Source: Planctomycetota bacterium (lineage in GTDB: Bacteria > Planctomycetota > Phycisphaerae > UBA1845). Taken from it: a stretch of 55,260 bases of DNA. This document shows, piece after piece, positions 35,844 to 43,377 of this stretch. Every line of letters begins with the position of its first letter. Position 1 is the first letter of the stretch. Both the position numbers and the translations under genes were made by a program. The notes under the pieces were generated by a model that saw nothing but the letters and a program-made list of their open reading frames with translations, searched no databases and had not been told where the DNA came from. The stretch is taken from the NCBI GenBank assembly GCA_016860685.1, contig BOJX01000009.1, positions 1-55,260 on the forward strand, read 5' to 3'.

Positions 35844-36329
35844 ATGAGGCGAACGATTTTCCTGCCGGTCTTGGGGCTGTGCCTGACCGTGGTTTCCGTC
35901 CGATCGAGCGAGGCGGCCGCGCTGCCTGAGGCGTCGCTCGGGGCGCTTGCCCCGATGCCGACGGCAGCGGCAAGCGGTACAATGATTGACGACGAGTGCG
36001 GTGGCGGGCGTTGTGGATTGCCCATCCCAGCCGATTGTACCGAACTTACGTTCTGCAAGTGTCGAGAAGGAGTGAGCCAATGCAACCGCCGAAACGTGCC
36101 GGAGAACGACACATGGTTTGCGGCGACGGAGAACCAGCAGACGTATTATTGCCTCAACCTTCAATTGGAGATTTGCTACTCTCGCTATGACTGCATTTCA
36201 GGGCCAGGAGGCATTTATTGCGAAGAGGATGACGACTGTTATACCGGGCCGTTGTTTCAGGAGTACCTTGAAGAAGCGTACCGGCTTGTGGTTCCTCCGA
36301 CGACGTGCAGTCCGGACTCGTCGGAGTAA
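35844..36329 (+). CDS. Cys-rich secreted hypothetical protein
   Basis: A 161-aa protein from ATG 35844, which begins a good Sec signal peptide (RRTIFLPVLGLCLTVVSV, cleavage near SEAA). The track start at 35796 adds 16 residues before the signal and is less likely. The mature part is acidic with at least ten Cys (ADCTELTFCKCREGVSQC, CYSRYDCISGPGGIYC), suggesting disulfide-bonded surface or extracellular life. The family is not recognised. Base composition is less GC-rich than the surrounding genes, like the next two ORFs. Confidence 0.6.
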   Translation: MRRTIFLPVLGLCLTVVSVRSSEAAALPEASLGALAPMPTAAASGTMIDDECGGGRCGLPIPADCTELTFCKCREGVSQCNRRNVPENDTWFAATENQQTYYCLNLQLEICYSRYDCISGPGGIYCEEDDDCYTGPLFQEYLEEAYRLVVPPTTCSPDSSE

Positions 36330-36385
36330 TTGCGGCTCGATGAAGAGCGATTGTTTCAGAAGGCTTCACGAATTGGAGTCACCCG

Positions 36386-37732
36386 ATGGCCATGCTCTAC
36401 CTGTTAATCGTCATTGGATTTGCGGATGAGTTGAACTGCTCCTACTCCGACCCGCTGAAGCAGGCGATGGATCAGAGACGGTCGTTTAACAGTGCGCGAG
36501 TGGAGTGGTCGCTTAGCGTTCCGGGGCAATCGGAGCCACGTTATTACACATCGACCTACGCGGGGGAGGATGCCCTGTTCGTTTACCGCGGTCTTGGTTT
36601 GGGCCTAAGAACGCCGGAGCCGGATCGCATCGGGCAGCCGTTCGCCTTCTCAGAGCAGCGAGTTTTAACGGCGGGGTCGCAGCAATGGGTTTATAATGAG
36701 GAGAGCCTGGCTGCCCATGTTTACAGCGACTCTCCGAGGACGCCGAGCTGGAATCCTCTGCGGATCGGGTTCGATCCTGTGTTCGTCGCAGAGACGGATT
36801 CTCCTTGGTGGAGAACGAAGGACCCGTCCGAGGTGGACGTTCATTCCGTTCCCGGGGGGATTATGGTCACGTATCGTTACGCCAACGGGAATTCGGTGTC
36901 CTGGGTTCTTGATGCATCCTATGGCTTCCAGCCGACGCGATGCTTCTCCTCGGTTGACGGGCGCGAGCGGTACCACTGTGAGACGGAGTACGAGGAGTTC
37001 GATGGGCGGTGGACTCCAAGCCGGGTCTCATACTGGGCTGACGGCGTTCCGACCATGCATGTTGATGTTCCGTACGTGGAATTCGATCGTCCGGATCATC
37101 CGAACAAGCTGACCCCGGAGCATCTCGGGCTCGTCCCGGGGATACAGATCATTCAATCAGGAGAGTCTCAACCTTTGATGTGGACTGGTGCAGAGGTTGT
37201 GTCCATTGAGGAATTCCGACGCAGGTGGGAGTCCGGACTGATTGATGGTTCCGGGATCTACGCGTTAATCGAGCGATCCAAGGCGCCCAATGGGATGTGC
37301 CGCTTTCCGGATAAACAGGATCCGGATTTATTATTATTGTCAGAGGCGGCTAAGGTCAAGCGAGAACCCCGTCTTTGGGAAGAGTACGTCCGGCGCTTTA
37401 TCTCAGTGTATCGACTGGACTCAAGCCAATCTCAACGGGCATGGGCACATCATCGCGAGTGCCTGAATTCGCTGCATGAGTATCGGCGGAAGCAAGACGG
37501 CGAGCTTTCCGAGCTTCGCGAGCGTGAAAAGCAATTGGAGGAGGGATTGTCTGGTTCACCGGCTCAGGTGGCGGAACTGAGTTCGGTGCGCGCCCGGATC
37601 GAGCGGATCGAGGGTTTTGAGGCAAGGGTTTTTGACGAAAGACTGCGACCGGGCTTGGATAAGATGCCGACGCGCGCGCAGATAGACGCCGCCCGGAAGG
37701 CCGTGGAGTCCCTTGTTCGGAAGGTGGACTGA
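36386..37732 (+). CDS. Hypothetical secreted protein with C-terminal helical domain
   Basis: A 448-aa protein of no recognised family. A short hydrophobic start (MLYLLIVIGFA) may be a signal. The middle (about residues 35-255) is beta-rich with many Trp/Tyr (YRYANGNSVSWVLDASYGF, WTPSRVSYWADG) and resembles outer-membrane-lipoprotein-sorting type beta folds in pattern only. The C-terminal 130 aa are helical with coiled-coil character (LREREKQLEEGLSG) and closely match the C-terminus of the next ORF. Lower GC and more frequent TTA codons mark it as part of a compositional island. Confidence 0.6.
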   Translation: MAMLYLLIVIGFADELNCSYSDPLKQAMDQRRSFNSARVEWSLSVPGQSEPRYYTSTYAGEDALFVYRGLGLGLRTPEPDRIGQPFAFSEQRVLTAGSQQWVYNEESLAAHVYSDSPRTPSWNPLRIGFDPVFVAETDSPWWRTKDPSEVDVHSVPGGIMVTYRYANGNSVSWVLDASYGFQPTRCFSSVDGRERYHCETEYEEFDGRWTPSRVSYWADGVPTMHVDVPYVEFDRPDHPNKLTPEHLGLVPGIQIIQSGESQPLMWTGAEVVSIEEFRRRWESGLIDGSGIYALIERSKAPNGMCRFPDKQDPDLLLLSEAAKVKREPRLWEEYVRRFISVYRLDSSQSQRAWAHHRECLNSLHEYRRKQDGELSELREREKQLEEGLSGSPAQVAELSSVRARIERIEGFEARVFDERLRPGLDKMPTRAQIDAARKAVESLVRKVD

Positions 37733-37736
37733 TTGA

Positions 37737-38402
37737 CCCCTTGGAATTCCCGTTGGGGCAAGCGTCGCGTCGGGCGGCACGGTTCTCGTGTGGGATGGTG
37801 CAAAGGCGATTCCCATCCAGGAGGCGCATGCCCGCCGGGCGGCTGGAGAATTGGACTTTGCAATAATTCAGAAACTGCTGGCGGATCATAAGGAAGGTCG
37901 GTCGCAAGGTCGGACGCCGTTGTCCGATGCCGGACTCGGTGCTTGGGATATTGCATTCTCCGCGGACGATCCTGTCCTTGGGTCGGAATTCGTGCGTCGG
38001 TTCGTCCGAGCGTTCAGGCTGACCCAGGAGCAGGCACAGAAGGCCTGGGAAATCCACCGAATCTGCCGTGGCGATGCGGTGGCGCATCTTCGGGAGCGGC
38101 GCGCGGAGCTTGAAGCGGTCGCATCGAAGCTGGCGGGCCTTTCGTCCTCCTCGGGAGCAGAGGCCGAGCAACGTCGAGTCGCGCTTCTCGAAGAGCAACG
38201 TCGCCTGCGGGCGCCGGTGGCTCGCTTATTCGAAGAGCGATTAAGACCGCAACTGGTTGCTCTGCTTACGCCGAGGCAGAAGGAAGAGGCGATCAAAGAA
38301 GAATCCGCCAAACCGGGTTCAACCGGGATACACCGAATCCTGGCGGCCGCGGACCATGACCGAGCGATCCGACAAGCGGAATCCGGCGAGCGACCTAAGT
38401 AA
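37737..38402 (+). pseudogene. Probable remnant or truncated paralogue of the 36386-37732 gene
   Basis: The track ORF begins at GTG 37788, but the frame is open from 37737, five bases after the upstream stop, and reads coding-like sequence (PVGASVASGGTVLVWDGAKA) without a start codon. Its C-terminal half aligns with the upstream protein: EFVRRFVRAFRLTQEQAQKA against EYVRRFISVYRLDSSQSQRA, and RLFEERLRPQL against RVFDERLRPGL. The beta-rich middle domain is missing. It may be a decayed duplicate, or a short functional gene from GTG 37788 (204 aa). Confidence 0.5.
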
Positions 38403-38487
38403 GTGATTCCCATCGCCCGCCGAGATCGGGGATCGCGAAGGGTGAACCCCGTCAGATTCGTTCACTAGAATCGGCTGACGCGCCGAT

Positions 38488-39501
38488 ATGCTGCTTGTGA
38501 AGTTCGCTGTCCTCACCAGCGTCGAGATGCGGCATCGTTATGTGGCCAACGCGCTGCGGCGGGCGCTGCCTGTCGTTGCGGTCGGGTATGAGCGGACGGG
38601 GTATTCGCCTGCGGCGACGGCGTCGGACGCGGATCTGACCGAGGACGAGCGGCGCATCGTTCGGGAGCATTACGAGGACCGCGCCCGGCAGGAGGAGCGG
38701 TCCTTCGGGCAAGACGCCGCGTTCATCGAACACGGTTCGTCCGCCGGTTCCGCCGGCGTCGCCGTCGCTTGCGCCGCAGGAGCAATCCCTGCCGATTCGG
38801 GTGCGGTAAAGGTCTCGGCGGCGGCAACCGTTTCGGCAGCGAAGGCCGGCACGGCTGCGGAAATCGGACCGGTTGGTTCGGACTGCGCAAAGGAAACGGA
38901 AGTTTCGCGCGGGTCGGGAGTAGCAGACGCGGGTTGTTCCGTCAGGCCCATCGCGCCCGGCAAGCTCAATTCGGCGGACACGCTGCGGTTCCTGCAAGAG
39001 GCCGGAGTGGACGCGCTGCTCGTTTACGGCACGAACCTGATCAAGCCGCCGCTGCTGGACGCCTTCGCCGGGCGGATCATCAATCTGCACCTGGGCCTGT
39101 CGCCGTATTACCGGGGGACGGCCACGAACTTCTACCCGCTGCTGAATGACGAACCGGAGTACATCGGGGCGACGGTCCACCTGATCGACGCGGGGATCGA
39201 CAGCGGTCCGATCCTGCATCACGCCCGTCCGGTCATCGCCGCAGAAGACGGTCCGCACACGATCGGGTGCAAGGCGATCCTGGCCGGGTTGGAGAAAATG
39301 ATCCTCGCGGCGCACGAACTGAGCGAGGGTCGGCTCGCCCCGGTTCCGCAGTGGTCCGTCCCGAACCCGCGCCTGTATCTGCGGCGCGATTTCCACCCAC
39401 GACAGGTGGTCCGTCTGCACGAGATGCTGGCGGACGGTCTGATCCCGCGCTACGTCGCCCGCGCGGCGGAGGTTGCCTCGCGGGTGAGGCTGGTGGAGTG
39501 A
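38488..39501 (+). CDS. Formyltransferase-domain protein with Ala-rich insertion
   Basis: A 337-aa protein with the formyl_trans_N fold: strand FAVLTSVEMRHRYVANALRR, then VDALLVYGTNLIKPPLLDAFAGRIINLHLGLSPYYRGTATNFYPLLN, matching the catalytic N...H...D arrangement (N and H in INLHLG, D in LIDAGIDSGPIL). It should bind N10-formyl-tetrahydrofolate or a related carbamoyl donor and act on an unknown amine. An Ala/Gly/Val-rich stretch of about 75 aa (about residues 85-160) of low complexity is inserted between the first helices, not usual for the family. The C-terminal extension is short; it lacks the Fmt C-domain. Confidence 0.75.
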   Translation: MLLVKFAVLTSVEMRHRYVANALRRALPVVAVGYERTGYSPAATASDADLTEDERRIVREHYEDRARQEERSFGQDAAFIEHGSSAGSAGVAVACAAGAIPADSGAVKVSAAATVSAAKAGTAAEIGPVGSDCAKETEVSRGSGVADAGCSVRPIAPGKLNSADTLRFLQEAGVDALLVYGTNLIKPPLLDAFAGRIINLHLGLSPYYRGTATNFYPLLNDEPEYIGATVHLIDAGIDSGPILHHARPVIAAEDGPHTIGCKAILAGLEKMILAAHELSEGRLAPVPQWSVPNPRLYLRRDFHPRQVVRLHEMLADGLIPRYVARAAEVASRVRLVE

Positions 39502-39560
39502 TTGTTCCGGCGACGGGAAGCGTTCCGCGCGGCATCGGTGGAGAATAAGATAGCCTCCCG

Positions 39561-40544
39561 ATGCCGCACCACAGCGCTCTCAACATCCCGTCGCTGTTTT
39601 TCTCTCTTGGCGTCGCAGCAGCGCTTTTCGCCAGGCAGGACGTCGCCCCCGACCTTGACGCCTCCGTCGAAGTATCCCGGGCGATCGAACCGGCGAAGCC
39701 CCCGACGATTATTCCCTGGCTGGAGATGAACCTGCCCTACGAGGACGTGGCGTCGAGGCCTGGCGTGTCGGGGCTGGATTATGCCCGCGAAGGGCTGAAG
39801 GCGTGGGCACAGGTGACGGACGTGGCGATCGTGACGACGGTTCCGGCGCGCGTGGAGGGCGTGTACGCGGCGTTGATGCGCGACAAGCCCGCGAACCTTC
39901 ATGTGATCGGCGGGTTCAAGACGCACTTTGATCTGCGTCCGACGTTTCACGAGGCGGCGGGGTGGGGGCGCCTCGCCCGCGCGGCACGGCGCGTGGTCGC
40001 CCTCACGGGGAACAACGTCGTTGTGCTTGAGAACGAGACCGCGCTGGGCGAGTTTCACGGTGGGCGATCGCCGGAGACGCTGGCGGAGATTTCAGCGGTT
40101 CTCAGACCGCTTGCGGAGACCGGGCTGGAGTTCTGGTGGAACATGCCCGTGGTGCTGCTCGACACGCCGTCGAATGCGCGACGCCGGGAGAACACGGCGG
40201 AGCTGACGCGCCGCGTGTACGCCGCCGTGCCGCGCTCCCGCTTTTTGACCGGCTATCGCGCGTGGGCGGAGAACCCGCTGGCGGAGGCCCTGCGCGGGGC
40301 GGAGGCGCGGATGCACGAGACAGTCCCGGAATCCCGCACCGTCGAGAAGCTCCAGGTGCGCCTCGCCGGTCAGCCGTATTCGGGGGGAAAGCGGTTCTTC
40401 ACTCCGGCTGAGGCCTTGCAGGAACTTTCCGGTCGAAAGTCCGCCGCGTGCATCGTCTACACCGGCGAGACGGACTGGGTTCGCGTCGCCGAGGAGTTCG
40501 GTCGCTTGATGCGCATCGATCCGAATGCGGCGCGGCGAGAATGA
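39561..40544 (+). CDS. Hypothetical protein, possibly secreted
   Basis: A 327-aa protein not assigned to a family. A weak signal-like N-terminus (SLFFSLGVAAALFA) is followed by alternating alpha/beta sequence (VAIVTTVPARVEGVYAAL, NLHVIGGFKTHFDL, RRVVALTGNNVVVLENE, LEFWWNMPVVLLDTPS), which reads like a TIM-barrel glycoside-hydrolase-type fold with acidic residues at strand ends, but no signature is certain. It starts 59 bases after the formyltransferase-like gene on the same strand and may be co-transcribed with it. Confidence 0.6.
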   Translation: MPHHSALNIPSLFFSLGVAAALFARQDVAPDLDASVEVSRAIEPAKPPTIIPWLEMNLPYEDVASRPGVSGLDYAREGLKAWAQVTDVAIVTTVPARVEGVYAALMRDKPANLHVIGGFKTHFDLRPTFHEAAGWGRLARAARRVVALTGNNVVVLENETALGEFHGGRSPETLAEISAVLRPLAETGLEFWWNMPVVLLDTPSNARRRENTAELTRRVYAAVPRSRFLTGYRAWAENPLAEALRGAEARMHETVPESRTVEKLQVRLAGQPYSGGKRFFTPAEALQELSGRKSAACIVYTGETDWVRVAEEFGRLMRIDPNAARRE

Positions 40545-40558
40545 CGCGAGGGATTAAG

Positions 40559-40584
40559 CGGTGACGAGCGCCGAGAGGTCACCG
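40559..40584. terminator. Hairpin between convergent genes
   Basis: CGGTGAC and GTCACCG form a perfect 7-bp stem with a 12-base loop between two genes that point towards each other. No T-run is present on either strand, so termination is only suggested by position. Confidence 0.3.
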
Positions 40585-40616
40585 GTTCGAGGAGCGGTTC
40601 CGCCGCGTGCCGCCGT

Positions 40617-41945
40617 TCAGTACACCCCCTCGACGATCGGCACGGCGAAGCCCGAGAAGGGGCGGACGTCGCCGGCGCCGTCCCAGGGATAGCGTTCGCA
40701 CGGGGGATGTCGGACGGCCTCGTCGCGTTCGAGGAAGCGGGGCATGAAGAACTCGCGGGTGAGGGTGGTGAGACGGACGCGGCCTACTTCGCCGTAAGCG
40801 ACGAGACGGTGACGTTCGCCGCCGCGTCCGGGGTTAGCAGCGCCGGCGCCGTGCGGCGGGATGTGCCAGGCGTCGGGATTCTCCGTGGATTTCGGATCGA
40901 CGACTTCAATCACGGCGCGCGGATGCGGAGGATGATAGATCACCGCGTAACGGTCGTCCGGGTCGAAGGGCTTGTGCGTGGCGAGACCCATCAGGGTGTT
41001 GCCGTAGGTGGGGACGAAATCGATGGGGCATGCGGAATGCGGGATGCGGGAAGCAGAATGACCCGCGTCATGAGATTGACGTTCTTTATGCTTCATTCTG
41101 CATTCTGCGTTCGCGTTCTTGTTCGCATTCGCGTTGCCTGGAGCAGAGGTTGCAGAATCCGCTTCGTGACGGGCGCGGCTCGGTTTCCACCAGTCGGGTC
41201 CGCCTTCCAGCAATTCCTCCCGGGCGAAGCGGTGGAACTGGGCGGTCATCGAGGTTCCGCCGCAGAAGACGCCGGTGATGCCGGCCTGCACGAGGGAGAT
41301 TTTTTCGCACAGCGCCTCGAGCAGTTTCGGCGTGGCGAACATGCAGCGGATGTTGGGATGCGCGCGGAGGATCGTGAGCGCCTGATTGATGACGTGGTCC
41401 TTGTACTCGTGCATCAGGTCCATCCGGGAGGACTTGATGAGCTTCGTCACCCAGCGCGGGTCGAGGTCCACGCAGAAGCAGATGCCGCCGCGATACTGCG
41501 CCAGGTGCTCGACGGCGAGGCGCAGGCGGCGGGGGCCGGACGGACCGAGCATGAGCCAGTCGGCGCCCTTCGGGAAGTAGCGATCGTCCAGGGTTTCGCT
41601 GAACATCTCGTAGTCGATGCGGAAGTCGTCGATATTGATGCGCGTCTTGGGCACGCCGGTGCTCCCGCCGGTTTCGAAGACATACACGGGTTTGTGCGCG
41701 AGCCCCCTCGGCACCCAGCGCCGCACCGGTCCGCCACGCAGCCACTCATCCTGGAACGGCGGAAACAGGTCGAGATCGGCGTAGGCATGCACGTGCTCGC
41801 GCGGATCCCAACCGAGGCGGTCGGCGTACTCCAGCCAGAAGGGACAGCCGGTCTTCGGATCGAAATGCCACGCGATGATGTCGCGGACGTGGGCGTCCAG
41901 CGTTTCCCTCGCCGCCTCGACGCGCTGCTGAAGCTGAGCATTCAT
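40617..41945 (-). CDS. Adenylate-forming ligase-like protein (phenylacetate-CoA ligase/CapK-like)
   Basis: A 442-aa protein with an AMP-binding-like P-loop VYVFETGGSTGVPKTRINID (about residues 85-105), FATPKLLEALCEK, GVFCGGTSMT and a late YGEVGRVRLTTLTREFFMPRFLERD, as in the phenylacetate-CoA ligase branch of the adenylate-forming superfamily. It probably activates a carboxylate. The usual YGxT motif appears as TYGNTLMG. Directly before it lies a foreign-looking Asn/Ala/His-rich stretch of about 45 aa containing NANANKNANAECRMK, encoded by a dispersed repeat that keeps the frame open. ATG 41945 is used; the track start is longer. Confidence 0.75.
   Translation of the reverse strand: MNAQLQQRVEAARETLDAHVRDIIAWHFDPKTGCPFWLEYADRLGWDPREHVHAYADLDLFPPFQDEWLRGGPVRRWVPRGLAHKPVYVFETGGSTGVPKTRINIDDFRIDYEMFSETLDDRYFPKGADWLMLGPSGPRRLRLAVEHLAQYRGGICFCVDLDPRWVTKLIKSSRMDLMHEYKDHVINQALTILRAHPNIRCMFATPKLLEALCEKISLVQAGITGVFCGGTSMTAQFHRFAREELLEGGPDWWKPSRARHEADSATSAPGNANANKNANAECRMKHKERQSHDAGHSASRIPHSACPIDFVPTYGNTLMGLATHKPFDPDDRYAVIYHPPHPRAVIEVVDPKSTENPDAWHIPPHGAGAANPGRGGERHRLVAYGEVGRVRLTTLTREFFMPRFLERDEAVRHPPCERYPWDGAGDVRPFSGFAVPIVEGVY
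41029..41112. repeat. Dispersed GAATGC-type repeat, copy 2, inside a coding sequence
   Basis: An imperfect inverted repeat: GGAATGCGGGATGCGGGAAG and AGAATGA on the left (41034-41061) against TTCATTCTGCATTCTGCG on the right (41092-41109), with a spacer of about 30 bases. The right arm shares TTCATTCTGCATTC with the copy at 2361-2400. It lies in frame within the ligase-like gene; the neighbouring 41113-41135 continues as degenerate GTTCGC/ATTCGC units. Confidence 0.6.
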
Positions 41946-41976
41946 GCAACGAATTGACCGGTCGCCGCCCGGAGTG

Positions 41977-43068
41977 TCAAGCGGAGGCGTGCGAAACCAG
42001 ATAAGCCTCCAGTTTGCGCTGAGCCGTGCTGAGAGGCGGGTCCGTTCCGGAAGACGTGAGCGGTCTCCAGCGTCCGGTGACGGTCGGTCGTGCGCCGATA
42101 TTGACGCACACCACGTACACGTCAAAGCGGACGGTGCGGTGCGTGAGCACGTGTCGGACGTTTCCTACGTGGTGCGGGTACGCCGCGGCGCGAGGCAGGA
42201 GCCGCCGGCAAAGGTCCAGCGCGGCGGTGTCGCGGTCGGCGTGAGGGAGGCATTCGGCCGTCGGCCACATGTACAAGCCCGCCCACAATCCGCGGTCGGG
42301 TCTGCGCACGAGGAACGTTTGCTCCTTGCGGAGGATTGCGAGAGCGACGACGTGCAATGTGCGGGGGGACTTCGGTAGCGGCGCTTTGCGGCGAGCCGGA
42401 AGCGCCGCGGTTCGGTCTCGGCTGGGGCACAAAGCGCGGAGCGGGCAGCGGGAGCAATCCGGAGATCGGGGGGTGCAGATCAGCGCACCAAGCTCCATCA
42501 AAGCCTGATTGAAATCGCCGGGGCGCCGCGGGGCGACAAGACGGGCGGCGAGCGTTTCATTCTGCGGGCGGCTTCCGGCAGACTTGGGATCGTCGCCGCG
42601 GAGGCGAGAAAGCACACGGCAGACGTTCCCGTCCACCGCCGGGACGGCGATGTTGAAGGCGATCGACGCAATCGCGCCGGCGGTGTACGCCCCGACGCCG
42701 GGCAGCGCGCGGAGCGCTTCCACGTCTTTCGGGATGCGGCCTCGGTGACGGTCCACGATGGCGCATGCCGCGGCATGAAGGTGGTGACAGCGGCGGTAGT
42801 AGCCCAGCCCCGCCCAGAAAGGGAGGATGTCGTCGATCGACGCCGACGCCAGAGATCGCAAGGTCGGGAAACGGCGCATGAAGCGTTCGAAATAAGGCAG
42901 GACGGTCTTCACCTGGGTCTGCTGGAGCATGAATTCGGAAACGAGCGTGGCGTAAGGATCGGGGGGGGTGCCCCGCCAGGGGAGTTCGCGGCGATGCCGG
43001 TCATACCAGCGCAGGAGGCGCCGGCGTACGATCGGTGCTGCGGATTCGAGCGAGACGGTGGTTCGCAC
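41977..43068 (-). CDS. mutY: A/G-specific adenine DNA glycosylase MutY
   Basis: A 363-aa base-excision-repair enzyme that removes adenine opposite 8-oxoguanine. It shows LPWRGTPPDPYATLVSEFMLQQTQV with catalytic Glu, the helix-hairpin-helix LRALPGVGAYTAGAIASIAFN, catalytic Asp in AVDGNVCRVLSR, and the iron-sulfur ligands Cx6Cx2Cx5C (CTPRSPDCSRCPLRALC). The C-terminal NUDIX-like domain that reads 8-oxoG follows (RTLHVVALAILRKEQTFLVRRP). The track ORF start (43113) lies inside the tRNA-Arg gene; GTG 43068, just downstream of the tRNA, is more plausible. It overlaps no other gene. Confidence 0.92.
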   Translation of the reverse strand: MRTTVSLESAAPIVRRRLLRWYDRHRRELPWRGTPPDPYATLVSEFMLQQTQVKTVLPYFERFMRRFPTLRSLASASIDDILPFWAGLGYYRRCHHLHAAACAIVDRHRGRIPKDVEALRALPGVGAYTAGAIASIAFNIAVPAVDGNVCRVLSRLRGDDPKSAGSRPQNETLAARLVAPRRPGDFNQALMELGALICTPRSPDCSRCPLRALCPSRDRTAALPARRKAPLPKSPRTLHVVALAILRKEQTFLVRRPDRGLWAGLYMWPTAECLPHADRDTAALDLCRRLLPRAAAYPHHVGNVRHVLTHRTVRFDVYVVCVNIGARPTVTGRWRPLTSSGTDPPLSTAQRKLEAYLVSHASA

Positions 43069-43086
43069 GGTTGCGTGAGCCTGTAT

Positions 43087-43160
43087 TGCGCCCGGGAGGA
43101 CTCGAACCTCCAACCTTCAGATTCGAAGTCTGCCACTCTGTCCAATTGAGCTACGGGCGC
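43087..43160 (-). tRNA. tRNA-Arg (TCG)
   Basis: The minus strand starts GCGCCCGTAGCTCAATTGGA, with acceptor GCGCCCG/CGGGCGC, anticodon loop CTTCGAA giving TCG, and T-arm GGAGG-TTCGAGT-CCTCC. The top anticodon-stem pair is a G-A mismatch. Discriminator A73; CCA is not encoded. It lies 18 bases upstream of mutY and may share its transcript. Confidence 0.93.
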
Positions 43161-43377
43161 GGACCTGCGGCAGTCATGTCGTCGCCGCGCGGCGATGTTA
43201 TCGACCGTGCGGCGGGGGGTAAAGCCGCGCCGATGCGAGGCAGGAGGCTGTCGCAGTTCATGCCGGCGCAGCGCGAGCGATCGAACGTGGAAGGCGCGAT
43301 TTCGGTTTCGCGGTCTGATCGGGTAGGATCGGGAGGTCGGATAGGGGGAAGTCGGAACGAAAAAAAAGGGGGGGCGT

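Noticed and set aside
43068-43113. mutY start upstream at 43113
   Set aside because: That start lies inside the tRNA-Arg gene; a GTG just downstream of the tRNA fits better.
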